Source: Bartonella bacilliformis Ver097
GTDB taxonomy: Bacteria; Pseudomonadota; Alphaproteobacteria; Rhizobiales; Rhizobiaceae
NCBI RefSeq assembly: GCF_000709795.1
Contig: NZ_KL503802.1
Coordinates: forward strand, 124,001 to 188,000
Length of the DNA: 64,000 nt
Direction: 5' to 3'
In this document: positions 8,238 to 17,134 of the stretch, in pieces
Numbering within the stretch: position 1 is the first letter of the stretch
How the letters are laid out: every line of letters starts with the position of its first letter
Notes under the pieces: generated by a model
The model's input: the letters and a program-made list of their open reading frames with translations, nothing else
Database searches by the model: none
Told to the model about the DNA's origin: nothing
Translations under genes and position numbers: made by a program

Positions 8238-10252
8238 GCTTTTACTCCTTGTTCTTTAAGAACAGCTGTGAAAATATCTTCCGTTTTTTGCACCTCCTCA
8301 GCAGGGATATAATAACCATGATGATTACCTAATAATGAACGACACATAATCGTGGCAATAAAGCCAACGAGCCCAATCACCTCAAGCCACCAAATATGCC
8401 AAACCAGAGAAAAAGCAGCAATTAATGAGAAGAATGATGCTATAATTCCAGCCGATGTATTTGCAGGCATATGAATTTTTGAAAACCCACTTGTTGGACG
8501 CTGATAACCTCTCTTTTTCATATCCCAATAAGCGTCCTCAGCGTGCACTGTTGGAATAATTGCAAAATTATAGTCAGGAGGAGGTGAAGAAACAGACCAT
8601 TCAAGCGTACGCGCATCACCCCAAGGATCATTAATAACTACTGGTAAGCGCCCTTTATGTTTAACACCATACCAAATTGCCAAAACAATTTGCAACACGA
8701 GACAGAGAATACCAACAAGGATAACACAAGCACCCAGTGCAGCAATAATAAACATCGGCTGCCAACCAGGTTCAATGTAATGTTGCAGACGACGCGTAGC
8801 GCCCATTAAACCGAGAATATAAACTGGGAAAAAAGCTAAATAAAAACCAATAAACCAGCACCAAAAAGATGCAATCCCCAAAGCGCGATTTGGTTTAACA
8901 CCAAAAACTTTTGGAAACCAGAAAGCTAACCCACCCAAATAAGCAAAGACAACACCTCCAATAATTGTATGGTGGAAATGTGCTATCAAAAACAGAGAAT
9001 TATGAAATTGCCAATCAGCTGGCACAATTGACATCAAAACGCCGGTTAATCCACCACCAACAAATGTAAATATCATTCCTATGCACCAAAGCATCGGAGG
9101 TTCAAAGCGAATCCGCCCCTTATACATTGTGAACAGCCAATTAAAAATTTTCACACCGGTTGGGATCGAAATAATCATGGTCGCAATACCAAAGAAGGTA
9201 TTTACAGCTTCACCACCTCCCATTGTAAAGAAGTGATGTCCCCAAACAAGAAGCGAAAGAACCAAAATAACGACAATCGCCCAAACCATTGAGGCATAAC
9301 CAAAAAGACGTTTTGAAGAAAAAGTTGGCACAATCTCAGAAATAATTCCAAAAGCAGGAATAACCAAAACATAAACCTCAGGGTGACCAAAAATCCAAAC
9401 ATAATTAATCCACACCATTGGATTACCACCAGCTGTATTGGTAAAAAAATTCATACCTAAATAACGGTCACCTGCCAATAATAGGAACGCCACAGCTAAA
9501 ACAGGATAAATAACCACAATAAGAATATTACTAACGAAAGCACCCCAACAAAAAACAGGCATTTTTAGCATGGTCATCCCAGGAGCACGCATTTTAATTA
9601 TAGTTGCTATCAAATTAACTGATCCCATAGTCGTCCCAATACCAGCAAGCTGAAGCGACCATAAATAATAATCTACCCCTGTATCCGGGCTATTTTGCAA
9701 TCCCGAGAAGGGCGGATACATAAGCCATCCCCCCCGACCGAAATTGCCAATACCAAGCGATACGTTAATTAATATCGCTGCGGCAACTGTAATCCAGAAT
9801 CCGAAATTATTTGCAAATGGAAATGCAACATCACGAGCACCAATTTGAAGCGGTATAAGATAATTGAAAAGACCAAATAAAATTGGTGTTGCCATGAAGA
9901 AAATCATAATAACACCATGAGCTGAAAAAATTTGATCAAAATGATCTGGAGGTAAATAACCTGATTTTTCACTCCCAAGTGCCAAAGCTTGATGTGTCCG
10001 CATCATAATTGCATCAGCAAAACCACGAAACAGCATGATAATGCCAAGAACGACATACATAATACCTATACGTTTATGATCAACTGTTGTGACCCAATTT
10101 CGCCAAAATACACCCCACCAACCAAGCACTGTTAAAGCAACAACAACGGATATACCACCGAGAACAATTGCAATACATGTATAAAGAACAATCGGCTCAT
10201 GTGTCAGTGCATGAAAAGCACCTGCTGTAGGATCTGTGAGTCTTCCAAACAT
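8234..10252 (-). CDS. cyoB: Cytochrome o ubiquinol oxidase subunit I CyoB
   Basis: The 672-residue catalytic subunit of the bo3 oxidase, which reduces oxygen to water with electrons from ubiquinol and pumps protons. Heme and copper ligands are visible: SAHGVIMIFF (low-spin heme His), GHPEVYVLVIP (the His-Tyr pair at CuB), WGHHFFTMG (CuB) and LIAHFHHTIIGG (heme ligands). Length matches the family (about 660). It follows cyoA across a 75-base gap that contains a terminator-like hairpin. Confidence 0.97.
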   Translation of the reverse strand: MFGRLTDPTAGAFHALTHEPIVLYTCIAIVLGGISVVVALTVLGWWGVFWRNWVTTVDHKRIGIMYVVLGIIMLFRGFADAIMMRTHQALALGSEKSGYLPPDHFDQIFSAHGVIMIFFMATPILFGLFNYLIPLQIGARDVAFPFANNFGFWITVAAAILINVSLGIGNFGRGGWLMYPPFSGLQNSPDTGVDYYLWSLQLAGIGTTMGSVNLIATIIKMRAPGMTMLKMPVFCWGAFVSNILIVVIYPVLAVAFLLLAGDRYLGMNFFTNTAGGNPMVWINYVWIFGHPEVYVLVIPAFGIISEIVPTFSSKRLFGYASMVWAIVVILVLSLLVWGHHFFTMGGGEAVNTFFGIATMIISIPTGVKIFNWLFTMYKGRIRFEPPMLWCIGMIFTFVGGGLTGVLMSIVPADWQFHNSLFLIAHFHHTIIGGVVFAYLGGLAFWFPKVFGVKPNRALGIASFWCWFIGFYLAFFPVYILGLMGATRRLQHYIEPGWQPMFIIAALGACVILVGILCLVLQIVLAIWYGVKHKGRLPVVINDPWGDARTLEWSVSSPPPDYNFAIIPTVHAEDAYWDMKKRGYQRPTSGFSKIHMPANTSAGIIASFFSLIAAFSLVWHIWWLEVIGLVGFIATIMCRSLLGNHHGYYIPAEEVQKTEDIFTAVLKEQGVKA

Positions 10253-10282
10253 TTTTCAGCCCAATAAAAATAATTTCAGTTT

Positions 10283-10311
10283 AAAAAACCCTTCTTTTAA
10301 AAAGGGTTTTT
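10283..10311 (-). terminator. Terminator-like hairpin between cyoA and cyoB
   Basis: A 10-base perfect stem (10284-10293 with 10302-10311, including CCC/GGG) with an 8-base loop lies 17 bases after the cyoA stop. On the minus strand it is followed by six T residues, the form of an intrinsic terminator. The operon continues into cyoB 31 bases later, so it may act as an attenuator or mRNA-stabilising element that sets the CyoA to CyoBCD ratio. Confidence 0.6.
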
Positions 10312-10327
10312 ACTCAATTAATAATCC

Positions 10328-11299
10328 CTAAATAGCATCCGGGTCAAAAACAGAACAAAGGGCACCCCAAAGTGTCTGAGCAGCAGCACGCTTCATTAAG
10401 TCCTCATTACATATCGTATTTTCGTCAACACACCGATTAACAATCCGATAATAAAGCCGTTTCTCAACAGGTGCAAAATAACGCACTTCAGCATCCTTTT
10501 CTTTTGCGGTAATATCATTCATACGAGGCGCAATAGCAAGCTGACGATAAGACATACGATCAAGCTTTTGACCATTATCTCGAACCTTGGTCACCCAATT
10601 ATTGAAATCCTCCAAGGACACAGAATGCCAATGGAAACGCATATGTGAAAAACCATCACCGCTATAATTTGCTGAATTTCCATTGAATATTCCTTTTTCA
10701 TCAGCAACTAAATGCAATTTAGAATTCATCTGCGGCATAGCATAAAGAACAGTACCAAGTTTTGGTACCCAGAAAGCATTAAGAGAACTTTCTGACGTTA
10801 ACTGTAGTAACACCTGACGATCTTTCGGTGCATAAATCTCATTAATCGATGCAATACCGTATTCCGGATAAATAAATAACCACTTCCAATCTAAAGCTAC
10901 AGCATTAACTTGCAAGGGCTTTTCCTCACCAGAAACTTCCACTGGAAGAGGATTTGAGGGTTCAAGCCTATAAGTATAATAAGCTGTTAAAGCACCTAGA
11001 ATCACTATGATCGCAATTGGAACACCCCACATAAAAGCTTCAACTTTATTTGAATGCCCCCAATCAGGCAAATAATCTGCTTTCGTATTCGAAGCACGAT
11101 ATTTTATTGCCAAAACAATCACTGCAAACATCACAGGAAGAACAACGCAAAGCATAACAAAAACGCATATAGCAATCAAAATAAGCTGTTGGCGCGCAAC
11201 ATATCCCGCCGGCTGAAGAACATCGATCTTGCAACCAGATAAAAGCAACCCTACTCCCAAAATTGTGAGCACCTCTATCTGTTTAACAAAGCTTCTCAT
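10328..11299 (-). CDS. cyoA: Cytochrome o ubiquinol oxidase subunit II CyoA (lipoprotein)
   Basis: A 323-residue subunit II of the bo3 oxidase. The N-terminus is a lipoprotein signal with lipobox LLLSGC. Two membrane segments follow (about residues 31-60 and 75-97), then a periplasmic cupredoxin-like domain with DWKWLFIYPEYGIASINE. The CuA ligands are absent, as expected for a quinol oxidase. The start at 11299 gives a canonical lipoprotein leader; the frame extends to 11341, but those 14 extra residues do not fit. It is the first gene of cyoABCD. Confidence 0.94.
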   Translation of the reverse strand: MRSFVKQIEVLTILGVGLLLSGCKIDVLQPAGYVARQQLILIAICVFVMLCVVLPVMFAVIVLAIKYRASNTKADYLPDWGHSNKVEAFMWGVPIAIIVILGALTAYYTYRLEPSNPLPVEVSGEEKPLQVNAVALDWKWLFIYPEYGIASINEIYAPKDRQVLLQLTSESSLNAFWVPKLGTVLYAMPQMNSKLHLVADEKGIFNGNSANYSGDGFSHMRFHWHSVSLEDFNNWVTKVRDNGQKLDRMSYRQLAIAPRMNDITAKEKDAEVRYFAPVEKRLYYRIVNRCVDENTICNEDLMKRAAAQTLWGALCSVFDPDAI

Positions 11300-11409
11300 C
11301 TTACCTGTCCCATTATATGCATTGGAAATTACCGAAAACAATTATGGCATTATTATAGGCATACTTTATTTATTCAACAAAAAGTTATCAAAAATTCTAA
11401 ATACTTACA

Positions 11410-11880
11410 TTAACAGTGTTTGATTGCTTCTTTTTTATACCCATACCTAAGTTGTTTAGCGATATATTCAAGAGCGAACAAATATCCTTCATGACCACAT
11501 CCAACAATGACAGCGTCTGCACTTGCAGAAACGTAAGAATGATGACGAAAAGCTTCACGTCGATAAACATTCGATAAATGAACCTCAACTATGGGCCCTG
11601 AAAACATATTTAATGCATCAAAAATCGCAATAGATGTATGACCATAAGCAGCTGGATTAATAATTAACCCAGCACTCATATCAATTGCTTCTTGTACCCA
11701 CTCCACTAATTGACCTTCACAATTAGTTTGATGACATTGCACTATCAATTCAAGCTTTTTTGCATAATCTTGGCAAGATCTTTCAATATATTCCAAAGTT
11801 TCAGTGCCATAAATTTCTGGTTCACGTTTACCCAAAAAATTTAAATTAGGGCCATTTAAAATCGTTATAACCGTGGACAT
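11410..11880 (-). CDS. aroQ: Type II 3-dehydroquinate dehydratase AroQ
   Basis: A 156-residue cytosolic enzyme that converts 3-dehydroquinate to 3-dehydroshikimate in the shikimate pathway. Motifs seen are NGPNLNFLGKREPEIYG (catalytic Tyr near residue 24), INPAAYGHTSIAI and EVHLSNVYRRE (catalytic His). The ATG at 11880 is chosen over an upstream TTG because AAGAGG lies 6 bases upstream. In many rhizobia aroQ is followed by accB-accC; here it sits between recF and cyoA instead. Confidence 0.94.
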   Translation of the reverse strand: MSTVITILNGPNLNFLGKREPEIYGTETLEYIERSCQDYAKKLELIVQCHQTNCEGQLVEWVQEAIDMSAGLIINPAAYGHTSIAIFDALNMFSGPIVEVHLSNVYRREAFRHHSYVSASADAVIVGCGHEGYLFALEYIAKQLRYGYKKEAIKHC

Positions 11881-11930
11881 GATAAGCCTCTTCTTTTTCA
11901 ATTATCAGCCTATATAACTTAAGTGCGTAT

Positions 11931-13076
11931 CTATTCTTTTAACAAAGCTCCACCTTCAATTTCAAAAAATTCTGCTTGCCCTTTCAAGGAATCAAAGAAA
12001 ATACGATCTGTCCCTGTCATAAATGTTTGACCACCTAGATCATCAAGAATATCGAATAAAGCAGCACGCCGATAAAAATCAAGATGAGCAGCCATCTCAT
12101 CAAGAAGAAAGATAGGCGCCATATTCGACATTACACCTGTTAGATGCGCATGACACAAAACTAAGCCTGTTAACAAAGCTTTTTGTTCACCTGTTGAACA
12201 TAATGATGCAGCTATATTTTTATCGGCATAAAAAACTTGCAAATCTGTGCGATGTGGTCCTTCCAGTGTCCGTCCAGCAGCACGATCCATTGCACGATTG
12301 CGACGCAATCGGTCTAAAAATTCCTCTTCAACATCTACTGCTGACATCTTCCTTAGAGCTTTCTCCAAAGAACCATCAATTTGTAAAAAAGCTCTTGGAA
12401 AAGGTATAGATTCTGACATTTGCACACACATATCATTCAAGAGCTGAACAACATCAATCCGTGCTGCTGCAATAGCTGTCGCAAGTTCAGCCATCTGCAT
12501 TTCTAAAGCATTAAACCAAGCACGATCCTCATTTCCATCTGCAAATAAACGATTCCGTGCGCGCATAACCTTATCATAATCAGATACACGCCGACCATGC
12601 AAGGAATCAATAGCCAAAACCATACGATCCAAAAAACGGCGTCGATCGAGTGTAGGTCCTATAAAAAGCCCATCCATAGAAGGAGTTAATGCGCTAATAT
12701 GACAATAATCTGTCAAACAATCACACGCTTCATTCTCGCCATTGATGTGTAACTTGCGATTACTACCACCAGCCTCTAAAGCTGTACCAATACTCACTTC
12801 ACCATAGAGAGCACATTGAAGGCGAGCGAACACAACAAACCCGGCTCCCTCATCCCTAGAACAGCTGACATCAGAATAAGCTGCACGCCGTAAACCACGA
12901 CCAGGAGCAAGAAAAGACAGTGCCTCTAGTAAATTGGTTTTACCCGCACCGTTACGACCAGTAAAAACAACATTCCGGCTTGAAAAATTAACATTTAAAA
13001 AGTGATAATTGCGATAATGCGCTAACTTCAGCTGTGTCACTGCCACTTTATGCACATGGCCAGCACTGCATTGCAA
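11931..13076 (-). CDS. recF: DNA replication and repair protein RecF
   Basis: A 381-residue SMC-like ATPase that loads RecA at gaps together with RecO and RecR. The Walker A motif GRNGAGKTNLL is near residue 40, the signature STGEQKALLTGL near residue 297, and Walker B PIFLLDEMAAHLD near residue 328. The frame starts with TTG, with AAGGA 9 bases upstream and the dnaN stop just before it. In-frame GTG codons further on are possible alternatives. It is third in dnaA-dnaN-recF. Confidence 0.95.
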   Translation of the reverse strand: MQCSAGHVHKVAVTQLKLAHYRNYHFLNVNFSSRNVVFTGRNGAGKTNLLEALSFLAPGRGLRRAAYSDVSCSRDEGAGFVVFARLQCALYGEVSIGTALEAGGSNRKLHINGENEACDCLTDYCHISALTPSMDGLFIGPTLDRRRFLDRMVLAIDSLHGRRVSDYDKVMRARNRLFADGNEDRAWFNALEMQMAELATAIAAARIDVVQLLNDMCVQMSESIPFPRAFLQIDGSLEKALRKMSAVDVEEEFLDRLRRNRAMDRAAGRTLEGPHRTDLQVFYADKNIAASLCSTGEQKALLTGLVLCHAHLTGVMSNMAPIFLLDEMAAHLDFYRRAALFDILDDLGGQTFMTGTDRIFFDSLKGQAEFFEIEGGALLKE

Positions 13077-13088
13077 AACACATCATCC

Positions 13089-14210
13089 TTAAACACGAAT
13101 AGGCATTAGCACATAAAGCGCATTTGCATCATGATTATCACGAATCAGCGCTGGCGCTCCAGCTTCATCCAACATAAAAACTATCTCTTCACCTGAAAGC
13201 TGCGCAGCAATATCCAGGAGATATCGTGAATTAAAGCCTATCTCAAGCGGATCAGACGCATAATCTGCAACCAATTGATCCTCTGCACTCCCTGAATCAG
13301 GGTTATTCACCATAAATCTTAACTGTCCATTTTTAATCGTCAACTTCACTGCACGTCCACGATCACTTGAAATCGTAGAAACACGATCAACAGCAGAAGA
13401 AAAATCCTGCCGATTTACAGTCAATTTTTTATCATTTCCAAGAGGAATAACGCGTTGATATTCTGGAAATGTTCCATCAATTAATTTTGATGTCAAAACC
13501 ACAGACCCTACAGAAAAACGAATTTTTGTTTCTGAAAGCTCTATACACACATGATTATCAGCTTCCTCTGAAAGAAGCCTTTGTAATTCTCCCACAGTTT
13601 TACGAGGAATAATAACACCTGGCATACCTTCGGATCCCGAAGGAGCTTCCATATCAATTTGCGCTAAACGATGACCATCAGTAGCAACTAAACGCAATTT
13701 CAAAGCACCATCATCAACAATATGAAAATAAATACCATTAAGGTAATAACGTGTTTCTTCAGTAGAAATAGCAAATTGTGTACAATCAAGAAGATGCTTT
13801 AAATCTGATGCGAATAAAGAAAAACGAAAATTAAACTGACCTGGAAGGGATTCAGGAAAATCCATTTTAGGAAATCCTTGAAGCCGAAAATTAGAAAAAC
13901 CAGAAATAACAGACATTGTGTTTGGGTGGGCTGCATCAACAGCTAATATAATCTCGTTACCATCAGGCAGCTTACGAACAATATCATAAAGCAAATGCGC
14001 TGGAACAGTGATTCCCCCTGTTTTCTCAATGTGAGGAACTGAAAATTCCGTAATTTCTAAATCAAGATCTGTTGCTTTTAAGCGCATACCATCACTATCT
14101 GCATCAATGAGTACATTCGACAAAATAGGAACAGTATTACGACGTTCAACCACACGGTGAACACAGCCAAGAGACTTTAAAAATTGATTGCGATCAATTG
14201 TAACGTGCAT
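13089..14210 (-). CDS. dnaN: DNA polymerase III beta sliding clamp DnaN
   Basis: The 373-residue processivity clamp, composed of three similar domains of about 120 residues (about 1-122, 128-247 and 250-373). It forms a ring dimer on DNA and recruits polymerases through a hydrophobic pocket. Recognisable segments are RRNTVPILSNVLIDA, LRLVATDGHRLA and the C-terminal ALYVLMPIRV, which is conserved for partner binding. It lies between dnaA and recF. The 186-base gap to dnaA carries three GANTC sites in 26 bases. Confidence 0.97.
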   Translation of the reverse strand: MHVTIDRNQFLKSLGCVHRVVERRNTVPILSNVLIDADSDGMRLKATDLDLEITEFSVPHIEKTGGITVPAHLLYDIVRKLPDGNEIILAVDAAHPNTMSVISGFSNFRLQGFPKMDFPESLPGQFNFRFSLFASDLKHLLDCTQFAISTEETRYYLNGIYFHIVDDGALKLRLVATDGHRLAQIDMEAPSGSEGMPGVIIPRKTVGELQRLLSEEADNHVCIELSETKIRFSVGSVVLTSKLIDGTFPEYQRVIPLGNDKKLTVNRQDFSSAVDRVSTISSDRGRAVKLTIKNGQLRFMVNNPDSGSAEDQLVADYASDPLEIGFNSRYLLDIAAQLSGEEIVFMLDEAGAPALIRDNHDANALYVLMPIRV

Positions 14211-14262
14211 AAAAATCCCCGTTGATCATTGACTTCATAACTTTAGAAACTTGCTAAACTAA

Positions 14263-14288
14263 GAGTCTTTGATTCACTTAAAAGAATC
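14263..14288. promoter_or_regulatory. Cluster of three GANTC sites upstream of dnaN
   Basis: GAGTC at 14263-14267, GATTC at 14271-14275 and GAATC at 14284-14288 lie 53-78 bases upstream of the dnaN start. GANTC is the target of the CcrM methylase, and the methylation-sensitive regulator GcrA is encoded at 23317-23853. The sites are seen directly; a regulatory role is inferred. Confidence 0.5.
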
Positions 14289-14396
14289 ACAAGTCAAATT
14301 TTATTCAATCTCTTTTAAAATAGCAATAAAGCACTGCATAAGCAAAAATAGTTAATCTCATCAACTTTCTTCATTCTCCTATTAAAGTTATCAACG

Positions 14397-15971
14397 CTAT
14401 ACAGTCTGCTCTCCAATTAATCGTTTAAGCAATTCAAGCTCTTTGGCTAAAGTCTGATCATCACAAACCAAATCTTCAATTTTACGTACTGCATGCAAGA
14501 CTGTTGTATGATCACGTCCTCCAAAACGACGCCCAATTTCAGGCAATGAACGAGGTGTTAACATTTTTGCCAAATACATTGCTACTTGTCTTGGCTTAAC
14601 AATCGTACGAGTACGACGATTAGATAATAAATCCTGCTTAGAAACATTATAATGGCGCGCAACAGTACGCTGAATTTCTTCAATTCGAATTCGCCTTAAC
14701 TCACTTGAACGGGTCAAATGGCCTAATAATTCATCAACCCGCTGCAATGACAAATCAGTTTCAAAAGACTGACGAAACAATAATTGATTGAATGCTCCTT
14801 CAATATCACGACCTGATCCTAAAACCGTTTTAGCAATATACTCCAAAATATCGTCAGAAATCGCAATCATATTATCATCTTGTTGCGCTATCTTTAATCG
14901 TCGGCGTAACATTTCCAAACGCATTTCATAATCCGGTGCTTCAATCTCAAGAGCAACCCCTCCTTGAAGACGAGATCTAACCCGAAGATCCAACGATTCT
15001 AATTCTGCTGGCGGACGATCTGCTGCAACCACAACCTGTTTTGCACTATTAAGCAACATATTGAGTAAATGACAAAATTCATGCTGAATCGACTTTCCTT
15101 GTAAAAATTGCATATCATCAATAATCAAAAGATCAATATCACGAAGCTGTTCTTTAAAAGACAAAGCATCATTATCGCGAATCGCTGTTGCAAAACGCCA
15201 CATAAAATATTCAGCCGTCAAATAAATAACCCGCGTAGGCGTCAAACGCTTTAAAGCAGCGGCAGCAATAGCCTGCAATAAATGAGTCTTTCCCAAACCA
15301 ACAGACGCATGAATAAAAAGAGGATTAAATCGCAAAGCACTTTTATGCCCTTCAGCAATCGAACGCGCCGCTGCTAATGCAACACGATTAGAAGCCCCTT
15401 CAACGAAACTGTCAAAAGTATAGCGAGAATCAAGTGGTGAACCAAAAACCCCCGCTTGCGTATTCCTTGCTGAACTCTCTGTGTAATTCTCAACCAAAGG
15501 TGAAGTGTTTGATTCCTCCAACATAGGAAGAACAGGATTACCATTCGTTCTGCACACAACGTTTTTCGCAACACGCTTCATATCACGAACAATAACTTCA
15601 ACACGAAGAATCGCAGAATTTTCTTGCTTCCACAAACTGGTTAAAAGAGAGCCATAATGATTATTAATCCAAGAACGTAAAAATGCTGTAGGAACAGAAA
15701 GTTTCACGAGATTACGATTATATTCGGAAAGCTTCAAACGGCCAAACCAACTGGTATAAGCTTCAATACCAACCTGCGTTTTCAACTGCGCCATCACACG
15801 TGCAAAAGCAGCTGCCCCTTCCTCTTCTGAAATAACCGGATATTCCACAGAGGCATTTGCACTAACTGGCTTACTGATATCCATCATTTTATTTATCATT
15901 TCCTCCGTCGATAAGATATCCACTGAAACTCTTTTTAAGGAACTAGCTTTAGAACTCAATTTATCCACCAT
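14397..15971 (-). CDS. dnaA: Chromosomal replication initiator DnaA
   Basis: A 524-residue AAA+ initiator that binds DnaA boxes and melts the origin. Domain I lies near residues 50-130. Walker A GLGKTHLL is near residue 224, Walker [14 protein letters not shown] near 280, and the DNA-binding signature [12 protein letters not shown] near 480. The 45-residue N-terminal extension, rich in Ser and Lys, is not part of domain I. Downstream in-frame Met codons near residues 25-32 could be the real start, but a GAGATG ribosome-like site supports the one given. The gene is followed by dnaN and recF. Confidence 0.96.
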   Translation of the reverse strand: MVDKLSSKASSLKRVSVDILSTEEMINKMMDISKPVSANASVEYPVISEEEGAAAFARVMAQLKTQVGIEAYTSWFGRLKLSEYNRNLVKLSVPTAFLRSWINNHYGSLLTSLWKQENSAILRVEVIVRDMKRVAKNVVCRTNGNPVLPMLEESNTSPLVENYTESSARNTQAGVFGSPLDSRYTFDSFVEGASNRVALAAARSIAEGHKSALRFNPLFIHASVGLGKTHLLQAIAAAALKRLTPTRVIYLTAEYFMWRFATAIRDNDALSFKEQLRDIDLLIIDDMQFLQGKSIQHEFCHLLNMLLNSAKQVVVAADRPPAELESLDLRVRSRLQGGVALEIEAPDYEMRLEMLRRRLKIAQQDDNMIAISDDILEYIAKTVLGSGRDIEGAFNQLLFRQSFETDLSLQRVDELLGHLTRSSELRRIRIEEIQRTVARHYNVSKQDLLSNRRTRTIVKPRQVAMYLAKMLTPRSLPEIGRRFGGRDHTTVLHAVRKIEDLVCDDQTLAKELELLKRLIGEQTV

Positions 15972-16606
15972 TTTTCATCTCGATAAAAACCATACTCCTA
16001 CCTTGCTAAACAAAGAAATTGAATAGCAGAGCAGAACGCCCTTCCCCAATAAGACTTCTCATCCTCCCCCAGGATATCACCCTCACGGCTTCATTGATAA
16101 ATGATGACCAATAAATTTATCTCACACTGATCATACGATACGTTTTTCCATACGGAAATATATCAATAAAGGAAACTCAAAAACCAAACATAAAGCCTAC
16201 TTAAATCAAAGATTTACACAACCATAGATTAAAAAATTTTCTACTCAACACCATAATACTGAGCTGACATAAATCTTGTGCATTTTCAATTTCCACAAAA
16301 ACCATACAAAACAGCAGAGGTAAAATGCAAGAGGTCAAAATAAAATCAAAAGACCAAAAAAATCCGCAATAAATTTATAACTTTATAAAAGGATGAGAAA
16401 ACTTATTGATTCAATTAACTTTTTTTTACACAAAATTTACCAATAATAAAAAATCCGCTTATGTTAAAAAAAATAAAAAAAAGCTTGACAAAAAAAGACT
16501 CTATTAAAATCCACAATGCTTGTGGATAACTATCTGAATCTCATAAATTTAGTATATTTTTCAATGGTTTATAGACACTTAGCAACATAACCCAGCAGTC
16601 AATAAA
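15972..16606. other. AT-rich dnaA upstream region (possible origin-like or autoregulatory region)
   Basis: This 635-base stretch between dnaA and rpsT has no credible gene. Its right half (about 16370-16510) is extremely AT-rich, with runs of A and T. A perfect DnaA box in inverted orientation and a partial partner lie at 16509-16529. GANTC sites occur at about 16408, 16497 and 16535. It may contain the dnaA promoter and autoregulatory boxes. Whether it is the chromosome origin cannot be decided here, since many alphaproteobacterial origins lie near hemE instead. Confidence 0.5.
16509..16529. promoter_or_regulatory. Inverted pair of DnaA boxes
   Basis: TGTGGATAA at 16521-16529 is the exact complement of the consensus box TTATCCACA. 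The preceding ATCCACA (16509-16515) forms a perfect 7-base inverted repeat with it across a 5-base spacer. The pair lies 540 bases upstream of dnaA, at the edge of a very AT-rich tract. Confidence 0.6.
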
Positions 16607-16640
16607 AAAAGCCAGTGCCTGCCATGAGGTACTGGCTTTT
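16607..16640 (-). terminator. Intrinsic terminator of rpsT
   Basis: A 14-base stem (16607-16620 with 16627-16640, core GCCAGT/ACTGGC, one G-T pair) with a 6-base loop lies 22 bases after the rpsT stop. On the minus strand the stem runs into seven T residues. The A-rich left arm could also let it work on the plus strand. Confidence 0.85.
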
Positions 16641-16661
16641 CATATCAAATGAAAAAAAGCT

Positions 16662-16928
16662 CTAGGCGCTGAGTGCTTTCAAACGTTTTACCAAACGTGA
16701 TACTTTCCGTGCTGCAGTATTTTTATGCAAAACCCCTTTGGAAACTGCGCGCATAATTTCAGGTTCACAATTTCTAAATGCCGTTTCTGCAGATGCCTTA
16801 TCACCCCCAGCCAAAGCATCATTAAACTTACGAATAAAGGTGCGAACGCGAGAACGGCGGGCCTTATTAACTTGCGTGCGTGCTGCGATCTTACTCACTG
16901 CCTTTTTAGCCGAAGGTGTATTCGCCAT
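16662..16928 (-). CDS. rpsT: 30S ribosomal protein S20
   Basis: An 88-residue, Lys/Arg-rich helical protein of the small subunit that binds 16S rRNA. The start [17 protein letters not shown] and the end [17 protein letters not shown] are typical of S20. It lies upstream of dnaA in the same direction, a conserved placement in alphaproteobacteria. Its leader holds a small hairpin (16949-16954 with 16962-16967), a possible autoregulatory site. The usual neighbour mutM/fpg is not present. Confidence 0.96.
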   Translation of the reverse strand: MANTPSAKKAVSKIAARTQVNKARRSRVRTFIRKFNDALAGGDKASAETAFRNCEPEIMRAVSKGVLHKNTAARKVSRLVKRLKALSA

Positions 16929-17134
16929 AAATGAATCTCTCTTTTTTTACTCATCGGTAAAATGAGTCTAAGCCACATCATATTATCGAAATAAATAATA
17001 ATTAAGCTATAAAGCTATCTTCTAACTTATAACGTAACCTTAAGGTTGACGTCAATTAAATTCTCAAAAACTAAGAGTAAAATTAAAGTGTTTTTACCAC
17101 AATTTTATCAAGCTCTTAAACAGATATGCTGTGT

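Noticed and set aside
16485-16510. TTGACA followed by a TAAAAT box on the plus strand, a possible promoter for an unknown RNA
   Set aside because: The spacing is 14 bases instead of about 17 and nothing downstream on the plus strand looks like a gene before the rpsT terminator.
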